Positions 42,927 to 52,983 of a stretch of DNA of 64,000 nucleotides are shown in pieces. The stretch comes from JABDQW01 sp942492025 (lineage in GTDB: Bacteria; Pseudomonadota; Gammaproteobacteria; SZUA-229), in the NCBI GenBank assembly GCA_942492025.1, contig CALODJ010000010.1:62001-126000 (forward strand), in the 5' to 3' direction. Numbering within the stretch: the first letter of the stretch is position 1; each line of letters begins with the position of its first letter. The position numbers were made by a program, and so were the translations under genes. Below the pieces are notes generated by a model, which worked only from the letters and a program-made list of their open reading frames with translations, made no database searches and was not told where the DNA came from.

Positions 42927-43545
42927 AGTCTGCCGTATCCACTGCGCTTTTTGTTCGCCAGCCGGCCGGCGATCATGAGCGGGGTGCTGGGCGTTGTCTA
43001 CCGCGCCATTGCAACACACCTGATCCACAAAGCCGGTTACACCCAGAAGAGCGCACACACCGGCGCGGTCACGCTGATCCAGCGCTTCGGCAGTGCGCTG
43101 AATCTCAACATTCCTTCTCACATGCTGTTCCTGGATGGTGTCTACGTCAATGGCGCCAAGGGTGCAAGCGCCCGTTTCCATCGAGTCAATGAACCCGCCA
43201 GTGCAGAACTGACACAACTAGCCCGCATTTCTCACCAGGATCACGGGAGCAGGCGCAGGATTCGTGTTCGTAAGCGCCGCTCTGGAGCGAAAAGCGTAGC
43301 AATAGCTACGGTTTGAAGAGCAAGCTTGCGGACACGAAGACCAGCCTGAACCGTGATAGGCATGCTTGTATAACACACTGTATTTTGGGTCATCCTAGCT
43401 CTACTCTAAATAGCCAATGCCATATCAGTTTGCTGCGCCGCCTGGTGAGAAATGCGGGCTAGTGCACACGATAGCGCACCGGGTTGGGCGTTACCTGGAA
43501 CGGAAAGGCTGGTTGCAACGCGACGCCGAGAACGACTATCCAGCA
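42927..43545 (+). pseudogene. IS91-family transposase fragment split by MITE A
   Basis: The frame begins SLPYPLRFLFASRPAIMSGV and continues KAGYTQKSAHTGAVTLIQRF and HMLFLDGVY, the central part of an IS91-type transposase. It is interrupted at 43218-43462 by MITE A copy 2. Removing the MITE and one CTAG restores TQLVHTIAHRVGRYLERKGW, then LQRDAEND. N- and C-terminal parts are missing. The region between the IS end (42824) and 42927 shows nothing else. Confidence 0.85.
43218..43462. mobile_element. MITE A, copy 2
   Basis: 245 bp including a CTAG duplication (43218-43221, 43459-43462) and inverted ends CCCGCATTTCTCACCA / TGGTGAGAAATGCGGG. It lies inside an IS91-type transposase gene, which shows that it moved as a unit. 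It encodes nothing. Confidence 0.93.
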
Positions 43546-43570
43546 CCGATAGTAATAACAGGGTCGCCCA

Positions 43571-46105
43571 TTAGGAATTATTCTTGAGTTTCTGAACAAC
43601 CGAAATACCCTGCTTAGATTGATCAGTATTGATAATGTCGTATGTTTTGTATTGCCGCATGAAACGAACTATCTCCTCTCCCGTCAACGGATAGCTGATT
43701 AAAAAGCCCTGTGCAACATCACAGTTATGGCATTGTAGAAAGTCCAGCTGTTCTTTTGTTTCAACACCTTCGGCTATTACCTTGAGGTTAAGCGTATGTG
43801 CCATGGCAAGTATGGCCGATACAATTTCAGCATCGCGGTGATCAGTTGTAATGTCACGTATAAAACTTCGATCGATTTTAAGATTATCAATCGGCAGGCT
43901 GCGCAGATGGCTAAATGATGAATAACCGACACCAAAATCATCCATCGAAATTTTAACACCTAGCGCTCTGATGTCATTAAGCATACGTGATGCTATGTCA
44001 TATGTATCCATGATACCCGTTTCCGTCAACTCCACAACGAGGCACTCTGGATCACACTTGTGTAGACCGGTATTATTTCTGATAATCTCGGGTAAGTTCT
44101 GCCTGTTGAACTGGACAGTGGATATGTTGATTGAAATTGACAGTTTGATGCCTTGTTTTCGCCAGTCAGCAGCCTGACGCGCCGCCTCGCGTATCACCCA
44201 CTCGCCAATTGGTAGAATCAGGCCCGTCGATTCTGCCACATGGATAAAATCGTCAGGCTCGATAACACCATTATCCGGGTGGTTCCAGCGTATCAGTGCC
44301 TCGACACTATTAATCTCGCCGCTTTTCAGATCAACATTGGGTTGATAAAGAAGCAAAAACTCATTCTTTGAGATTGCACTGCGTATATCATTTTCAATGG
44401 TAAGGCGCGCCATGGCTGAAGCGTTCATGTACTTGTTAAAGAACTGATAGTTATTTCGACCGTTATCTTTGGCATGATACATTGCGATATCCGCGTTCCT
44501 GATCAACGTATCGACATCATCACCGTCATTCGGATACATGCTGACACCAATACTGCAGCCTACAAAAAACCTGTTGCCGTCAATGTCAAAAGGCTCCGAT
44601 ATAACTTCCCGTATGCGTTCGGCGGCATGAGCTACATCACTTGGCTCATTCACATCTGATAACAGGATCAAAAATTCATCACCACCGAGCCGAGCAACTG
44701 TATCAGTCATGTTGCTATCATCAACGCCCTTATCAAGCGATGATATCTGGTCTTCCTTTCTCATGCGCTCATCGAGGCGTCTGGCTATTTCGTTCAGGAG
44801 TCGGTCCCCGGCCTGGTGACCGAGGGTATCGTTGATCTGTTTGAAATTATCCAGATCCATGAACAGCAATGCGAGACAGTTTTGTTGACGTCGCGCCATT
44901 GCAATGGACTTTTCCAGGTAGTCGCGAAACATACGTCTGTTTGGAAGGCCGGTTAACGCATCACGGTATGCCAGATATTCAACCTGCTGCTGCGACTGTT
45001 TGAGATTTCGGCTCATTTCCATAAAAGAATGGGCCAGTTCACCTATTTCGTCATAGCTGCTTATATTAGTGTCGATATCAAAACGGCCATGTCCAATTTC
45101 ATGTACCGCTTTTCCAAGGCGGCGGATAGGACGAATCAGGATCCAGTTGATCATGAAAAACACGAGCACACTCACAATAATAATCATTATCAGTGTAATC
45201 ATAAATACTATAACACTCAGCGTTCTGCTGGCTGAATGCAAATCTTCAGCAGGCATGGCAGCATAGATATTGAGATCATTATTCAGAACGGAACCTTGCA
45301 GATACACGTCTTCACCCTGTAATCGGGTTTGCACGATCTCTCCTTCCAGTGCAGACATATGTTCAATTGTGCCAATTTCATCGTTCATACCTGATTTTTC
45401 CGTACCACCTGGCCAGGTCAACAGATTATCGTCTTTATCCGTGATGAACAGATAGCCACTACTTCCTGGTTTGAGTGAATTCAGCTGTTCTTTCAGGAAA
45501 GCGAGATCAGCCGTAATTACAAGGTAGCCACGCAAGCGGGGTAGTGTATTGAGTGGTTCGAAGCTTTCGTCCCGCAGCATTAACTTCCGTCCAACGTACA
45601 ATACCGGTTTGCCATTATCTTCGTTATAGGTATACATCTCGTACGTGTCAGTATCAGAATCCTTCATCAGACGAAAAAATTCCTGATCATGTTCATACTC
45701 GGTTTTGTTCGGTAAGGGTGTAATTGTAGAGCGTGTGTCCTCATAGCCATCCAGCAAAAGGATACGCAGTTCGTAATAATTCGGATAAGCTCTCTGATAA
45801 CTCGCGAACAGGCGCATCAATGCCGGCTGCATTAATGAATAGCGGTCTGCCTCGTCTTCGGTCAGGATATATTTTTTCAGAAGCTGCGAGCCGGCGAAAA
45901 GCTCGATATTAGCGCGTACCGTTGTTCGGTGGCTCTGTAAGTTGCTATCGACCAGGTTGAGCAATGTGGACATTTGCCCAATCAGGTTCCTGCGCGAATT
46001 CTCCTCCAGGGTTGTGTACGCATACCAGCCGAGCAGGACAAGCGGCAGTACAACTAATGGTATTACCATCAGAAGAATCTTCGATTGAAGGTTTAATCGT
46101 GACAT
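43571..46105 (-). CDS. MbaA-like membrane GGDEF-EAL protein
   Basis: An 844-residue cyclic-di-GMP enzyme. A membrane helix (ILLMVIPLVVLPLVLLGWYA), a ~250-residue periplasmic sensor of the dCache type, a second helix (~285-315), HAMP (LIRPIRRLGKAVHEIGHG), GGDEF with intact RLGGDEF near residue 475, and EAL with VEALIRW near 597. Both catalytic signatures are kept, so it could make and degrade c-di-GMP. It follows the gene for a periplasmic polyamine-type binding protein with a 26-bp gap, the arrangement of nspS-mbaA in Vibrio, where the binding protein controls the enzyme. A truncated paralogue is at 48507. Confidence 0.9.
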   Translation of the reverse strand: MSRLNLQSKILLMVIPLVVLPLVLLGWYAYTTLEENSRRNLIGQMSTLLNLVDSNLQSHRTTVRANIELFAGSQLLKKYILTEDEADRYSLMQPALMRLFASYQRAYPNYYELRILLLDGYEDTRSTITPLPNKTEYEHDQEFFRLMKDSDTDTYEMYTYNEDNGKPVLYVGRKLMLRDESFEPLNTLPRLRGYLVITADLAFLKEQLNSLKPGSSGYLFITDKDDNLLTWPGGTEKSGMNDEIGTIEHMSALEGEIVQTRLQGEDVYLQGSVLNNDLNIYAAMPAEDLHSASRTLSVIVFMITLIMIIIVSVLVFFMINWILIRPIRRLGKAVHEIGHGRFDIDTNISSYDEIGELAHSFMEMSRNLKQSQQQVEYLAYRDALTGLPNRRMFRDYLEKSIAMARRQQNCLALLFMDLDNFKQINDTLGHQAGDRLLNEIARRLDERMRKEDQISSLDKGVDDSNMTDTVARLGGDEFLILLSDVNEPSDVAHAAERIREVISEPFDIDGNRFFVGCSIGVSMYPNDGDDVDTLIRNADIAMYHAKDNGRNNYQFFNKYMNASAMARLTIENDIRSAISKNEFLLLYQPNVDLKSGEINSVEALIRWNHPDNGVIEPDDFIHVAESTGLILPIGEWVIREAARQAADWRKQGIKLSISINISTVQFNRQNLPEIIRNNTGLHKCDPECLVVELTETGIMDTYDIASRMLNDIRALGVKISMDDFGVGYSSFSHLRSLPIDNLKIDRSFIRDITTDHRDAEIVSAILAMAHTLNLKVIAEGVETKEQLDFLQCHNCDVAQGFLISYPLTGEEIVRFMRQYKTYDIINTDQSKQGISVVQKLKNNS

Positions 46106-46131
46106 TGCTATGCGCGCAGATGATTAACCTG

Positions 46132-47202
46132 CTATTCACCTGTTAACTGCGGTAATATGTCGTTATATTTTTTTTGCGTTCGCGGTGGCAGTTTGAGGTA
46201 AAACTCAGAGCTGTTGATGAATGCCATGCCAGGATAAATAACCGGATCTGAAAGAAATTCCTGCGGTAGGTGTTTCTCTGCTGCTTTATTAGCAGAGGCA
46301 AAATACACATACTGCGCCAGTTGCGCAGCATTTTCAGGCTCATTGAGAAAGTTGATGAAATCCATTGCCAGCTTTTTTTTCTTTGACGCCTTGCTCACAG
46401 CCAGATAGTCGATCCATATAGCCGTTCCTTCTTCCGGCACGACGTATTTTATATTCTCATCATGTTCCGCCACCGTCAGTGCATCGCCGTTATATGCCAG
46501 TGCGGCAACAGCATCTCCAGTTACCAGCGCTGATTCCTCGGTCAGTGAAATGTAAGAATAATCGTGGACATAGGGTTTTTGCGCCAGTAACAATGATTTG
46601 GCTTTATCCAGTTCCTGATGGTTGCTTGTATTGATCGAGTAACCCTGGCTCTTCAATGCCATAACCATCAAATCTCTGGCGTCTTTTACGAGGACTATCC
46701 TGCCTTGCAGTTCGGGAGCCGGCTCTATCAGTTGCTTCCAGCTGGAGATCGGTTGCTTAACAACATCTTCTCGATAGGCGATCCCAATGGTACCCCAGAA
46801 AAACGGCACCGCGTACTCTGCTGCACCTTCAAAGGCCTCGGCCCAACGTGGATCGATGTGTTTTTTATTAGGCACATCCTTGGTAGTCATAGGCGCCAGC
46901 CAGTCTTGTTTTGAATAAGTCTTGATCGAACGGCCGTTCAGGCAAATGACATCATAAACGGCACCATCTGAATTCAACAGCATGTCATCCCTTAATTCAT
47001 CAGATTCGAAGTAGGCAAACTTGACCTTGGTATTGAAACGGTTCTCAAATTTCTCAATCAGCTTCGGATCCATGTATTCCGACCATGTGAGAAAGACCAG
47101 ATCTCGAGAATCTTCTGCAAGCGCTGAACTGAACGAAAAAAAAACCACTATAGCGATCATGGCAAGCAGCCTGTTTTTTGAGACGCAGCATTGATGATAC
47201 AT
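46132..47202 (-). CDS. PotD/NspS-like periplasmic polyamine-binding protein
   Basis: A 356-residue substrate-binding protein. ATG 47202 is chosen because GGAGG lies 10 bp upstream and it gives a signal peptide (LLAMIAIVVFFSFSSALA). The mature start LVFLTWSEYMDPKLIEKFEN is the PotD/PotF signature, with PFFWGTIGIAYR and IWIDYLAV further on. No ABC transporter genes accompany it; instead it precedes an MbaA-like GGDEF-EAL gene. By analogy with NspS it is probably a sensor subunit for spermidine or norspermidine rather than a transport protein. Its paralogue is at 50563-51627. Confidence 0.88.
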   Translation of the reverse strand: MYHQCCVSKNRLLAMIAIVVFFSFSSALAEDSRDLVFLTWSEYMDPKLIEKFENRFNTKVKFAYFESDELRDDMLLNSDGAVYDVICLNGRSIKTYSKQDWLAPMTTKDVPNKKHIDPRWAEAFEGAAEYAVPFFWGTIGIAYREDVVKQPISSWKQLIEPAPELQGRIVLVKDARDLMVMALKSQGYSINTSNHQELDKAKSLLLAQKPYVHDYSYISLTEESALVTGDAVAALAYNGDALTVAEHDENIKYVVPEEGTAIWIDYLAVSKASKKKKLAMDFINFLNEPENAAQLAQYVYFASANKAAEKHLPQEFLSDPVIYPGMAFINSSEFYLKLPPRTQKKYNDILPQLTGE

Positions 47203-47445
47203 AACAGAGAAAACCTCCATTGTTTGATGGCGATCGTATGATTCAGATAAATTAGTCGTTTCTTCCATGAGCCGAAAAGTTCGCTCAAGCCTGCGGCCCA
47301 CAGCGGCCGAAATTACAGAGCAAATCAATAAAAATACACAATAAACAAAAGTTTAGAATAAATAATGAGATTTACTATTGAATACCCCAATCTCAAATAA
47401 GAAAGCTACTAGCGGCGCATGACTGCTGATTAGCTGGGCGATGCC

Positions 47446-47598
47446 ATGGACTACAGATCATGGTTGATCGATCTGACCGCTGTTCGCGTAGGCAGGCCTT
47501 TCGTTACTGCATTGAAAATTTACCAGTGGTATTGGCCACATATCGAGATATCCACTGAACAAGAGCCAGCTCAAACTGTCACCGAATACTTGTCGTAA
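47446..47598 (+). other. Short coding-like ORF in an intergenic gap
   Basis: The gap 47203-47664 contains a 50-codon plus-strand ORF (MDYRSWLIDLTAVRVGRPFV, then ALKIYQWYWPHIEISTEQEP). Composition looks coding, but there is no ribosome site and I do not recognise it; it may be the tail of a lost gene. Nothing else is seen in the gap. Confidence 0.25.
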
Positions 47599-47664
47599 CT
47601 GGCAGTGCATCCCATCGGATTTACCGCTGGCCGATGGGCATTATGATTGCAGCTGTTCAGTGCT

Positions 47665-48402
47665 CTAGTCGATTGGTCTTGTAATCGAGAAAACGACACG
47701 ACTTGAGCAAATGTCTTCATCATCACATTCCGATTTGCTCAGGTTGGTGTCGAAGTAAGCAAGCTCGAAGTCAAAACCCGCGAGACTCTTGGTGATACCT
47801 GCTTTCCAGTCATTATAATCAAGAGAGGAATCCTCCTTGAACTGTTGCCGACCTGCAGAGAAATTAAGCCCGAAATCAGACGGCAAGGTCAGGTTCAGCA
47901 TGGCGTTGACATATGTGGCATCACCACTGTTGCCAAAGTAATCGGGGGAATAATACCCCTCGGCCACGATTTCCGGTTCGAGTGCGACCTCTTCAAAAGC
48001 ATAGCCAAGCGCACCCATTGCCTCCCAGTAATCATAGTTAAGCGCGGATTCAGAACCCGGGTAGGTGACCAGGTTGGCACCGATGTCCCAGCTGATACCA
48101 TTACCAAACTCGCTGGCAATGCCCACATAATAATCAATCTCGATGGTTGCTTCAGCAACGGTATCGACAGCATCCACATCTGCATTTTCGCGGAATTTCA
48201 CATTCGATGCCCAGATACCGGCATACAAGCCTGAATCGTGCTCGTAGTCGATCGATCCCTGTATCGCTGGATCTTCATCTGTATTCGAGATTCCCCGGAA
48301 AACATAATCCGTGGCCAGTGTCACAGTCCCGGAAAACTCTGCCGGTGTCTGAGTTGAGCAGGTAATCAGCGCTGCTGCAATTAACGGTCGTAAATAGCTC
48401 AT
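47665..48402 (-). CDS. TorF-family putative porin
   Basis: A 245-residue outer-membrane protein. It begins with a signal peptide ending near TPAEF and continues GTVTLATDYVFRGISNTDED, the hallmark start of the TorF/gcw_chp porin family. Alternating strands follow and it ends SSRVVFSITRPID. AAAGGAG precedes the ATG. It lies between the two binding-protein/GGDEF-EAL modules in the same direction, so it may let polyamines or other small solutes reach the periplasmic sensors. That link is inferred from position only. Confidence 0.85.
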   Translation of the reverse strand: MSYLRPLIAAALITCSTQTPAEFSGTVTLATDYVFRGISNTDEDPAIQGSIDYEHDSGLYAGIWASNVKFRENADVDAVDTVAEATIEIDYYVGIASEFGNGISWDIGANLVTYPGSESALNYDYWEAMGALGYAFEEVALEPEIVAEGYYSPDYFGNSGDATYVNAMLNLTLPSDFGLNFSAGRQQFKEDSSLDYNDWKAGITKSLAGFDFELAYFDTNLSKSECDDEDICSSRVVFSITRPID

Positions 48403-48506
48403 TAGATGCTCCTTTGAGTTCTGTTATTCATGATTCATCGCCAGGCTTATACCTGTTTATATAGAGTGAAATCCGGCTGTCGTTGTATTATTTTTATTTT
48501 TCAGTT

Positions 48507-50498
48507 TCATGCAAATTTCAAAATACGGTCTGCAAGTAGATAAACAATTTCGTTTGCAGGCAGAGGACGGCTGAAGAGGAATCCCTGTATGATGTCGCAC
48601 TTCCTGTTTATCACGATATCAAGCTGACTTTCTCTTTCGATACCCTCGACGACGACACGCAGACACAATGTATGCGCCATTGCAGCAATCGCCTCGACGA
48701 TCTCCGCATCAGCGAGTTTCTCATCAATCTCGCGGACGAAGTCGCGATCTATCTTGAGTGTGTCAATCGGAAACCGGCGCAAGTGGCTCAATGATGAATA
48801 ACCTGTGCCAAAATCATCCAGCGCAATACTGACGCCGAGCGATCTGATCTTTTCAAGTGTCTGCACGGCTGATTCCGGATCGCTCATGATTGCGCTCTCG
48901 GTGATCTCAATCTCCAGGCAACCAGGGTCCAGCTTGCTCCTGCTAAGCGCCTCCTGAACAATCGCCGCGACATCCTGCCTGGCAAACTGGATGCTGGAAA
49001 TATTGACCGATATAAGGTTCAGTGAATAACCTGCTTTCTGCCAGGCGCGTGCCTGCCTGCATGCTTCATGCAATACCCATTCTCCGATCGGCAGTATCAG
49101 ACCGGACTTTTCAGCCAGCGGGATGAAGTTATTGGGCGATATCAGGCCATCATCAGGATCTCGCCAACGAAGCAAAGCTTCAAGGCCAACGATCTCCCTG
49201 GTCGAACCATGAATCTGAGGCTGATAGTGCAGTTCAAAGTGGTTTTGATCCAGCGCGGTGCGTAGTCTGCTTTCCAGTTTTGCTCGCTCAAGTGCTGCGG
49301 TATTCATCGAATTCTCGAAATACTGATAAGTATTCTTGCCTCTCTCCTTGGCATGATACATGGCGATATCGGCATTCTTGGTTAGTTCACCTGCGCTCTG
49401 ACCATCTGATGGGTAGATAGTGATACCAATACTCGCGCTCACGTGACATTCATCACCGTTAATGGTGATCGGATTCGATAACATGTCGATGAGGCGTTGT
49501 GCCACGGTACTTGGCACGAAGGAATCAGCAATATCTGGTAGCAGTATGATGAATTCATCACCCCCTAGTCGTGCCAGGACGTCATTAGGGGCATCAACCG
49601 AGCTGCCAACAGCGATGAAATCATCACCACGTAAAACTCTTGTAAGTCGTTCAGCCACATCCTGCAGAAGGAGATCGCCGGCTTGATGGCCCATGGTATC
49701 GTTTATCTTTTTAAAGTCATCTATATCCAGGAACAGCATGGCGAGTTGCTGCTGATTTCTTTTGGCATGTGCGATCGATCGGTCAAGAAACTCCTTGAAC
49801 ATAGTGCGATTGGGCAGGCCGGTGAGGCTGTCGTGGTAGGCCAGGAAGCGAATTTGTTCATTAGATTGCTCAAGGCTACCTGCCATGTCCTCGAAGACCG
49901 ACGTCAGTTCGCCTATTTCATCGTCAGCTTTCACACTATCGACCTCGATCGACCAGTTACCACGCCCAATTTCCCTGGCAAGTCTACCCAGGCGATGTAT
50001 AGGTCGAATAATCTGATACTCCATCGAAACCATTATGGATAATGTCGTAATCAGAATTGTAAGCAGTGTTATCGCTGCTACAGCAATACCTAGCTCATAA
50101 CTAATGGCATGCAGTTCGCTTTGCGGCAGCACAGCATACAGGTAGAGATTATCGAGAAGCAGGCTTGCCGAAATATAAGCAAGTTCCCCGTTGAACTGTG
50201 TCAGCAGCGGTTGTCTCAGTTCTTCTTCGTTAGCCAGTACGGATTTGACAGCCGATACCGGTATACTTGCACCCACGGGCCTCCTGGTAGACTCAAAAAA
50301 CACATTCCCAGCTTCGTCTGTTACAAACAGGTAGCCGCTGTCACTAATAACATGCTTGTTAACAAACGACTCAACCTCACTCATGTCGATAGTCACTGCA
50401 ATATAGCCACGCAATTTAGGTGCGGTTCCCACTGGATCAACAGCGGAATTTTTGAGTGTCAGATGTTTGCCGACAAACAATGAATGCTTCCGGGACAA
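48507..50498 (-). pseudogene. MbaA-like GGDEF-EAL gene lacking its 5' end
   Basis: 663 residues paralogous to the protein at 43571. The open frame starts at TTG 50498 within the sensor domain (LFVGKHLTLKNS corresponds to YVGRKLMLRDES of the paralogue) after an in-frame TGA at about 50529. The first membrane helix and about 170 residues of sensor are absent. The rest is intact: a membrane helix, HAMP (QIIRPIHRLGRLAREIGRG), RLGGDEF near 309 and LEALLRW near 441. A short protein could be made but would not be inserted normally, so I call it a probable pseudogene. It follows a second polyamine-binding protein. Confidence 0.65.
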
Positions 50499-50562
50499 TG
50501 ATAAGCGGAATTTTGGTTCGAAGCTTCACTGGCAGTTGATGTAAATGTGGTGTTTACATGAA

Positions 50563-51627
50563 TCAATATTTCAACCGGGCAAAATCAGAATTACGTTTTT
50601 TGGTTACACGCGGCGGTAGTTGTTTGTATGATTCGCAGCGTGACAGAGTTTCCTTGCTCGGGTATATCACCGAATCTTCCAGAAAGTCTGGAGGCAACAG
50701 TTTTTCTGCAGCCTTGTTTGGGGTGGCATAGTAAACGTATTCAGCGAGCTGAGCAGCGTGTTCAGGCACGTTAAGGAAGTCGATGAAGGCATAGGCAATG
50801 TCTTTATTATTCGAGTATTGCATCACAGCCAGGTAATCGACCCAGAGATTTCCACCTTCCTTTGGAACGACGTACTCAATGTCGTCATTATGTTCTCTAA
50901 CCATGAGTGCGTCGCCGCTGAACATCATGGCCATCGCCACATCACCATTTACGAGCGCGGAATTCTCATCAAGTACAATATAGATGTAGGTTTGGACGTA
51001 CGGTTGCTGGGCCAGAATAAGTTCCATGGATTCACGGATCTGCCGGCTGTCGGTGCTGTTGGCGGAATAGCCCAGAGCTTTCAGTGCCATACCCATGATG
51101 TCGCGTTGCGAGTCAACCATTGCTATCTTTCCGTGCAACTGCTCGGCCGGTTTGAACAGATCCATCCAGCTTTGTGGAGGTGTCGCTACAAGATCCTTGC
51201 GGTAGGCTATTCCAAGCGTGCCCCAAAAATAAGGTACCGCATACCCATTTGCGCTTTCAAATGCATTGAGCCACTTTTCGTCAACATGCTTCAGATTCGG
51301 GATTTGTTGTACGCTTGCCTCTGCTAACCAGCCTCGCTTGCGATAGGTTTCGATCATGGTCCCATTAACAATTGCAAGGTCTGCACCAGACCCACTCGTT
51401 TCGAGTAAGATTTCATCGCGCAAGTCATCGGATTCGAAGTACCTTTCTCTAACTTTGACTTTGTGCAGTTGCTCGAATTTCTCGATCAACTCGGGATCCA
51501 GGTATTCCGACCAGTTCAGGAGGACTAATTCACGTTGTAAGGTTTGCCCGAGTGCCGGGGAATTCAACAGCGTACACATCAACAGGGCGATGCCGAACGC
51601 TGCCGTGGTTGATTTTCCAGTAAACAT
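50563..51627 (-). CDS. PotD/NspS-like periplasmic polyamine-binding protein (second)
   Basis: A 354-residue paralogue of the protein at 46132, with signal peptide (FGIALLMCTLLNSPALG) and the same LVLLNWSEYLDPELIEKFEQ start and PYFWGTLGIAYRKDL. GAGGA lies upstream of the ATG. It is followed by the truncated GGDEF-EAL gene after 64 bp; the gap contains a small hairpin (ATGTAAA...TTTACAT). It would have been the sensor partner of that enzyme. It may now act with the intact enzyme at 43571 or be free. Confidence 0.87.
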   Translation of the reverse strand: MFTGKSTTAAFGIALLMCTLLNSPALGQTLQRELVLLNWSEYLDPELIEKFEQLHKVKVRERYFESDDLRDEILLETSGSGADLAIVNGTMIETYRKRGWLAEASVQQIPNLKHVDEKWLNAFESANGYAVPYFWGTLGIAYRKDLVATPPQSWMDLFKPAEQLHGKIAMVDSQRDIMGMALKALGYSANSTDSRQIRESMELILAQQPYVQTYIYIVLDENSALVNGDVAMAMMFSGDALMVREHNDDIEYVVPKEGGNLWVDYLAVMQYSNNKDIAYAFIDFLNVPEHAAQLAEYVYYATPNKAAEKLLPPDFLEDSVIYPSKETLSRCESYKQLPPRVTKKRNSDFARLKY

Positions 51628-51839
51628 ATCAGTGTCCTCAACAGGTAGGGTGGCATTCCGGGTAGATATCGATGTATTGATATCATTCCCGAACTGCCAG
51701 ACTGGCGCTGTTTACGCCTTTTTATACTGAGTGTAGCAGCACGAACGAGGATATCTTTAGATACTAAAGAATCGTATATTTCTGGCTGTTTTAGTAGTAA
51801 AAAATAGGGACTAAAAAGAGGGTTGTGCTCCGCAAAAAT

Positions 51840-52544
51840 TCAAGCAAGCTTCGGTACCAAGCCATAGTCATGGTGTAGTCCGCCGAGAATAGGGTTAACT
51901 ACGACATTGAGGTTGCCAGGAATGATGTGCCGATGTTTGTGTGGTGCGACCGGAAGCGCCGTGGGTGGATCTGGAATGCCCGGGCCGAGGCTGCTATGAG
52001 GACGTCCTTGATTATAATGAGCGGCCCAACGCTTCAGAACAAGACGTAAATGGCTCTGCGTCAATGGAATCATGAAGTCGAGGCATTCCCGGCGGAGCGT
52101 ACCGATGACACGCTCACACAAGCTGTTGGCCTGAGGACTCCGAGGGGGTGTCCTGAGAACTCTCAGTCCCATGTTCACCACTGACCGATCAAATCGGGGC
52201 GAAAAAATTCCGTCGCGATCATGAATGAGAAATCGGTAGCCGTGGTCCGCGGGGATGGCTTCACGCAGTTGCTGGCGTGTCCACTCTGCTGTCGGGCGGG
52301 TGGTCACAATGAGTGCGTGTTTCCAATCGAATAGTCTGGACAGCAGCACGAGGGCAACCCGTAACGCGGCATCCGGCCGACGGGGTTTTAGTTTACGGTC
52401 CTGGTGCATCGCCAACTGTTTACGCAGGAACAGATTCTCGGCGGCGAGTGCGCCACGTGGGCGCATGAGAAGCCAGATAAATCTGGCCAGGTCACACAGC
52501 AGGGAAGTCATCGTTCGCGTACAATCCAGGATGGCGAACATCAT
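51840..52544 (-). pseudogene. Integrase-core transposase with internal deletion
   Basis: The N-terminal part (LARFIWLLMRPRGALAAENL, LALVLLSRLFDWKHAL) is joined abruptly to TAEWTRQQLREAIPADHGYR, FLIHDRDGIFS, TPPRSPQANSLCERVIGTLR and QGRPHSSLG. In such rve-type transposases about 120 residues containing the first catalytic Asp lie between these parts; here they are gone, without a frame change. The later Asp and Glu remain. It is inactive. The stretch 51628-51839 holds only the promoter region of the binding-protein gene. Confidence 0.8.
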
Positions 52545-52680
52545 GCCATAGCAGGTATCGAAGTGCGACGCATTGGAAATTCCGATCTAAATAGCAATGG
52601 GACCGAGTGTTTGCGGACGACAACCCCCCAGGATGGTAAAACGTCCGCGATTTTTTCGAGTTGATACCACGCTATGCGGG

Positions 52681-52928
52681 CTAGCCCGCATTTCTCACCA
52701 GGCGGCGTAGGATTCTGATAAGGCATTGTTCCCTTTGAAAAAAACCCGGATGATCGAAATACAGTGTGTTTTTCAAGTGTGCCTATCACGGTTCAGGCGA
52801 GTCTTCGTGTCCGTAAGCTTGCTCTTCACTCAAACCGTAGCTATTGCTACGCTTTTCGCTCCAGAGCGGCGCTTACGAACACGAATCCTGCGCCTGCTCC
52901 CGTGATCCTGGTGAGAAATGCGGGCTAG
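52681..52928. mobile_element. MITE A, copy 3 (inverted)
   Basis: 248 bp bounded by CTAG (52681-52684, 52925-52928) and the same inverted ends; the interior runs opposite to copy 2. Directly left, ATGCGGGCTAG repeats an element end, suggesting a second copy once abutted it. The gap 52545-52680 holds nothing else. Confidence 0.9.
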
Positions 52929-52983
52929 AATCGACGGGTGCATGGCCTGCGCTTGGTGGCGCGCCCTGTTGCCATGAAACGGC

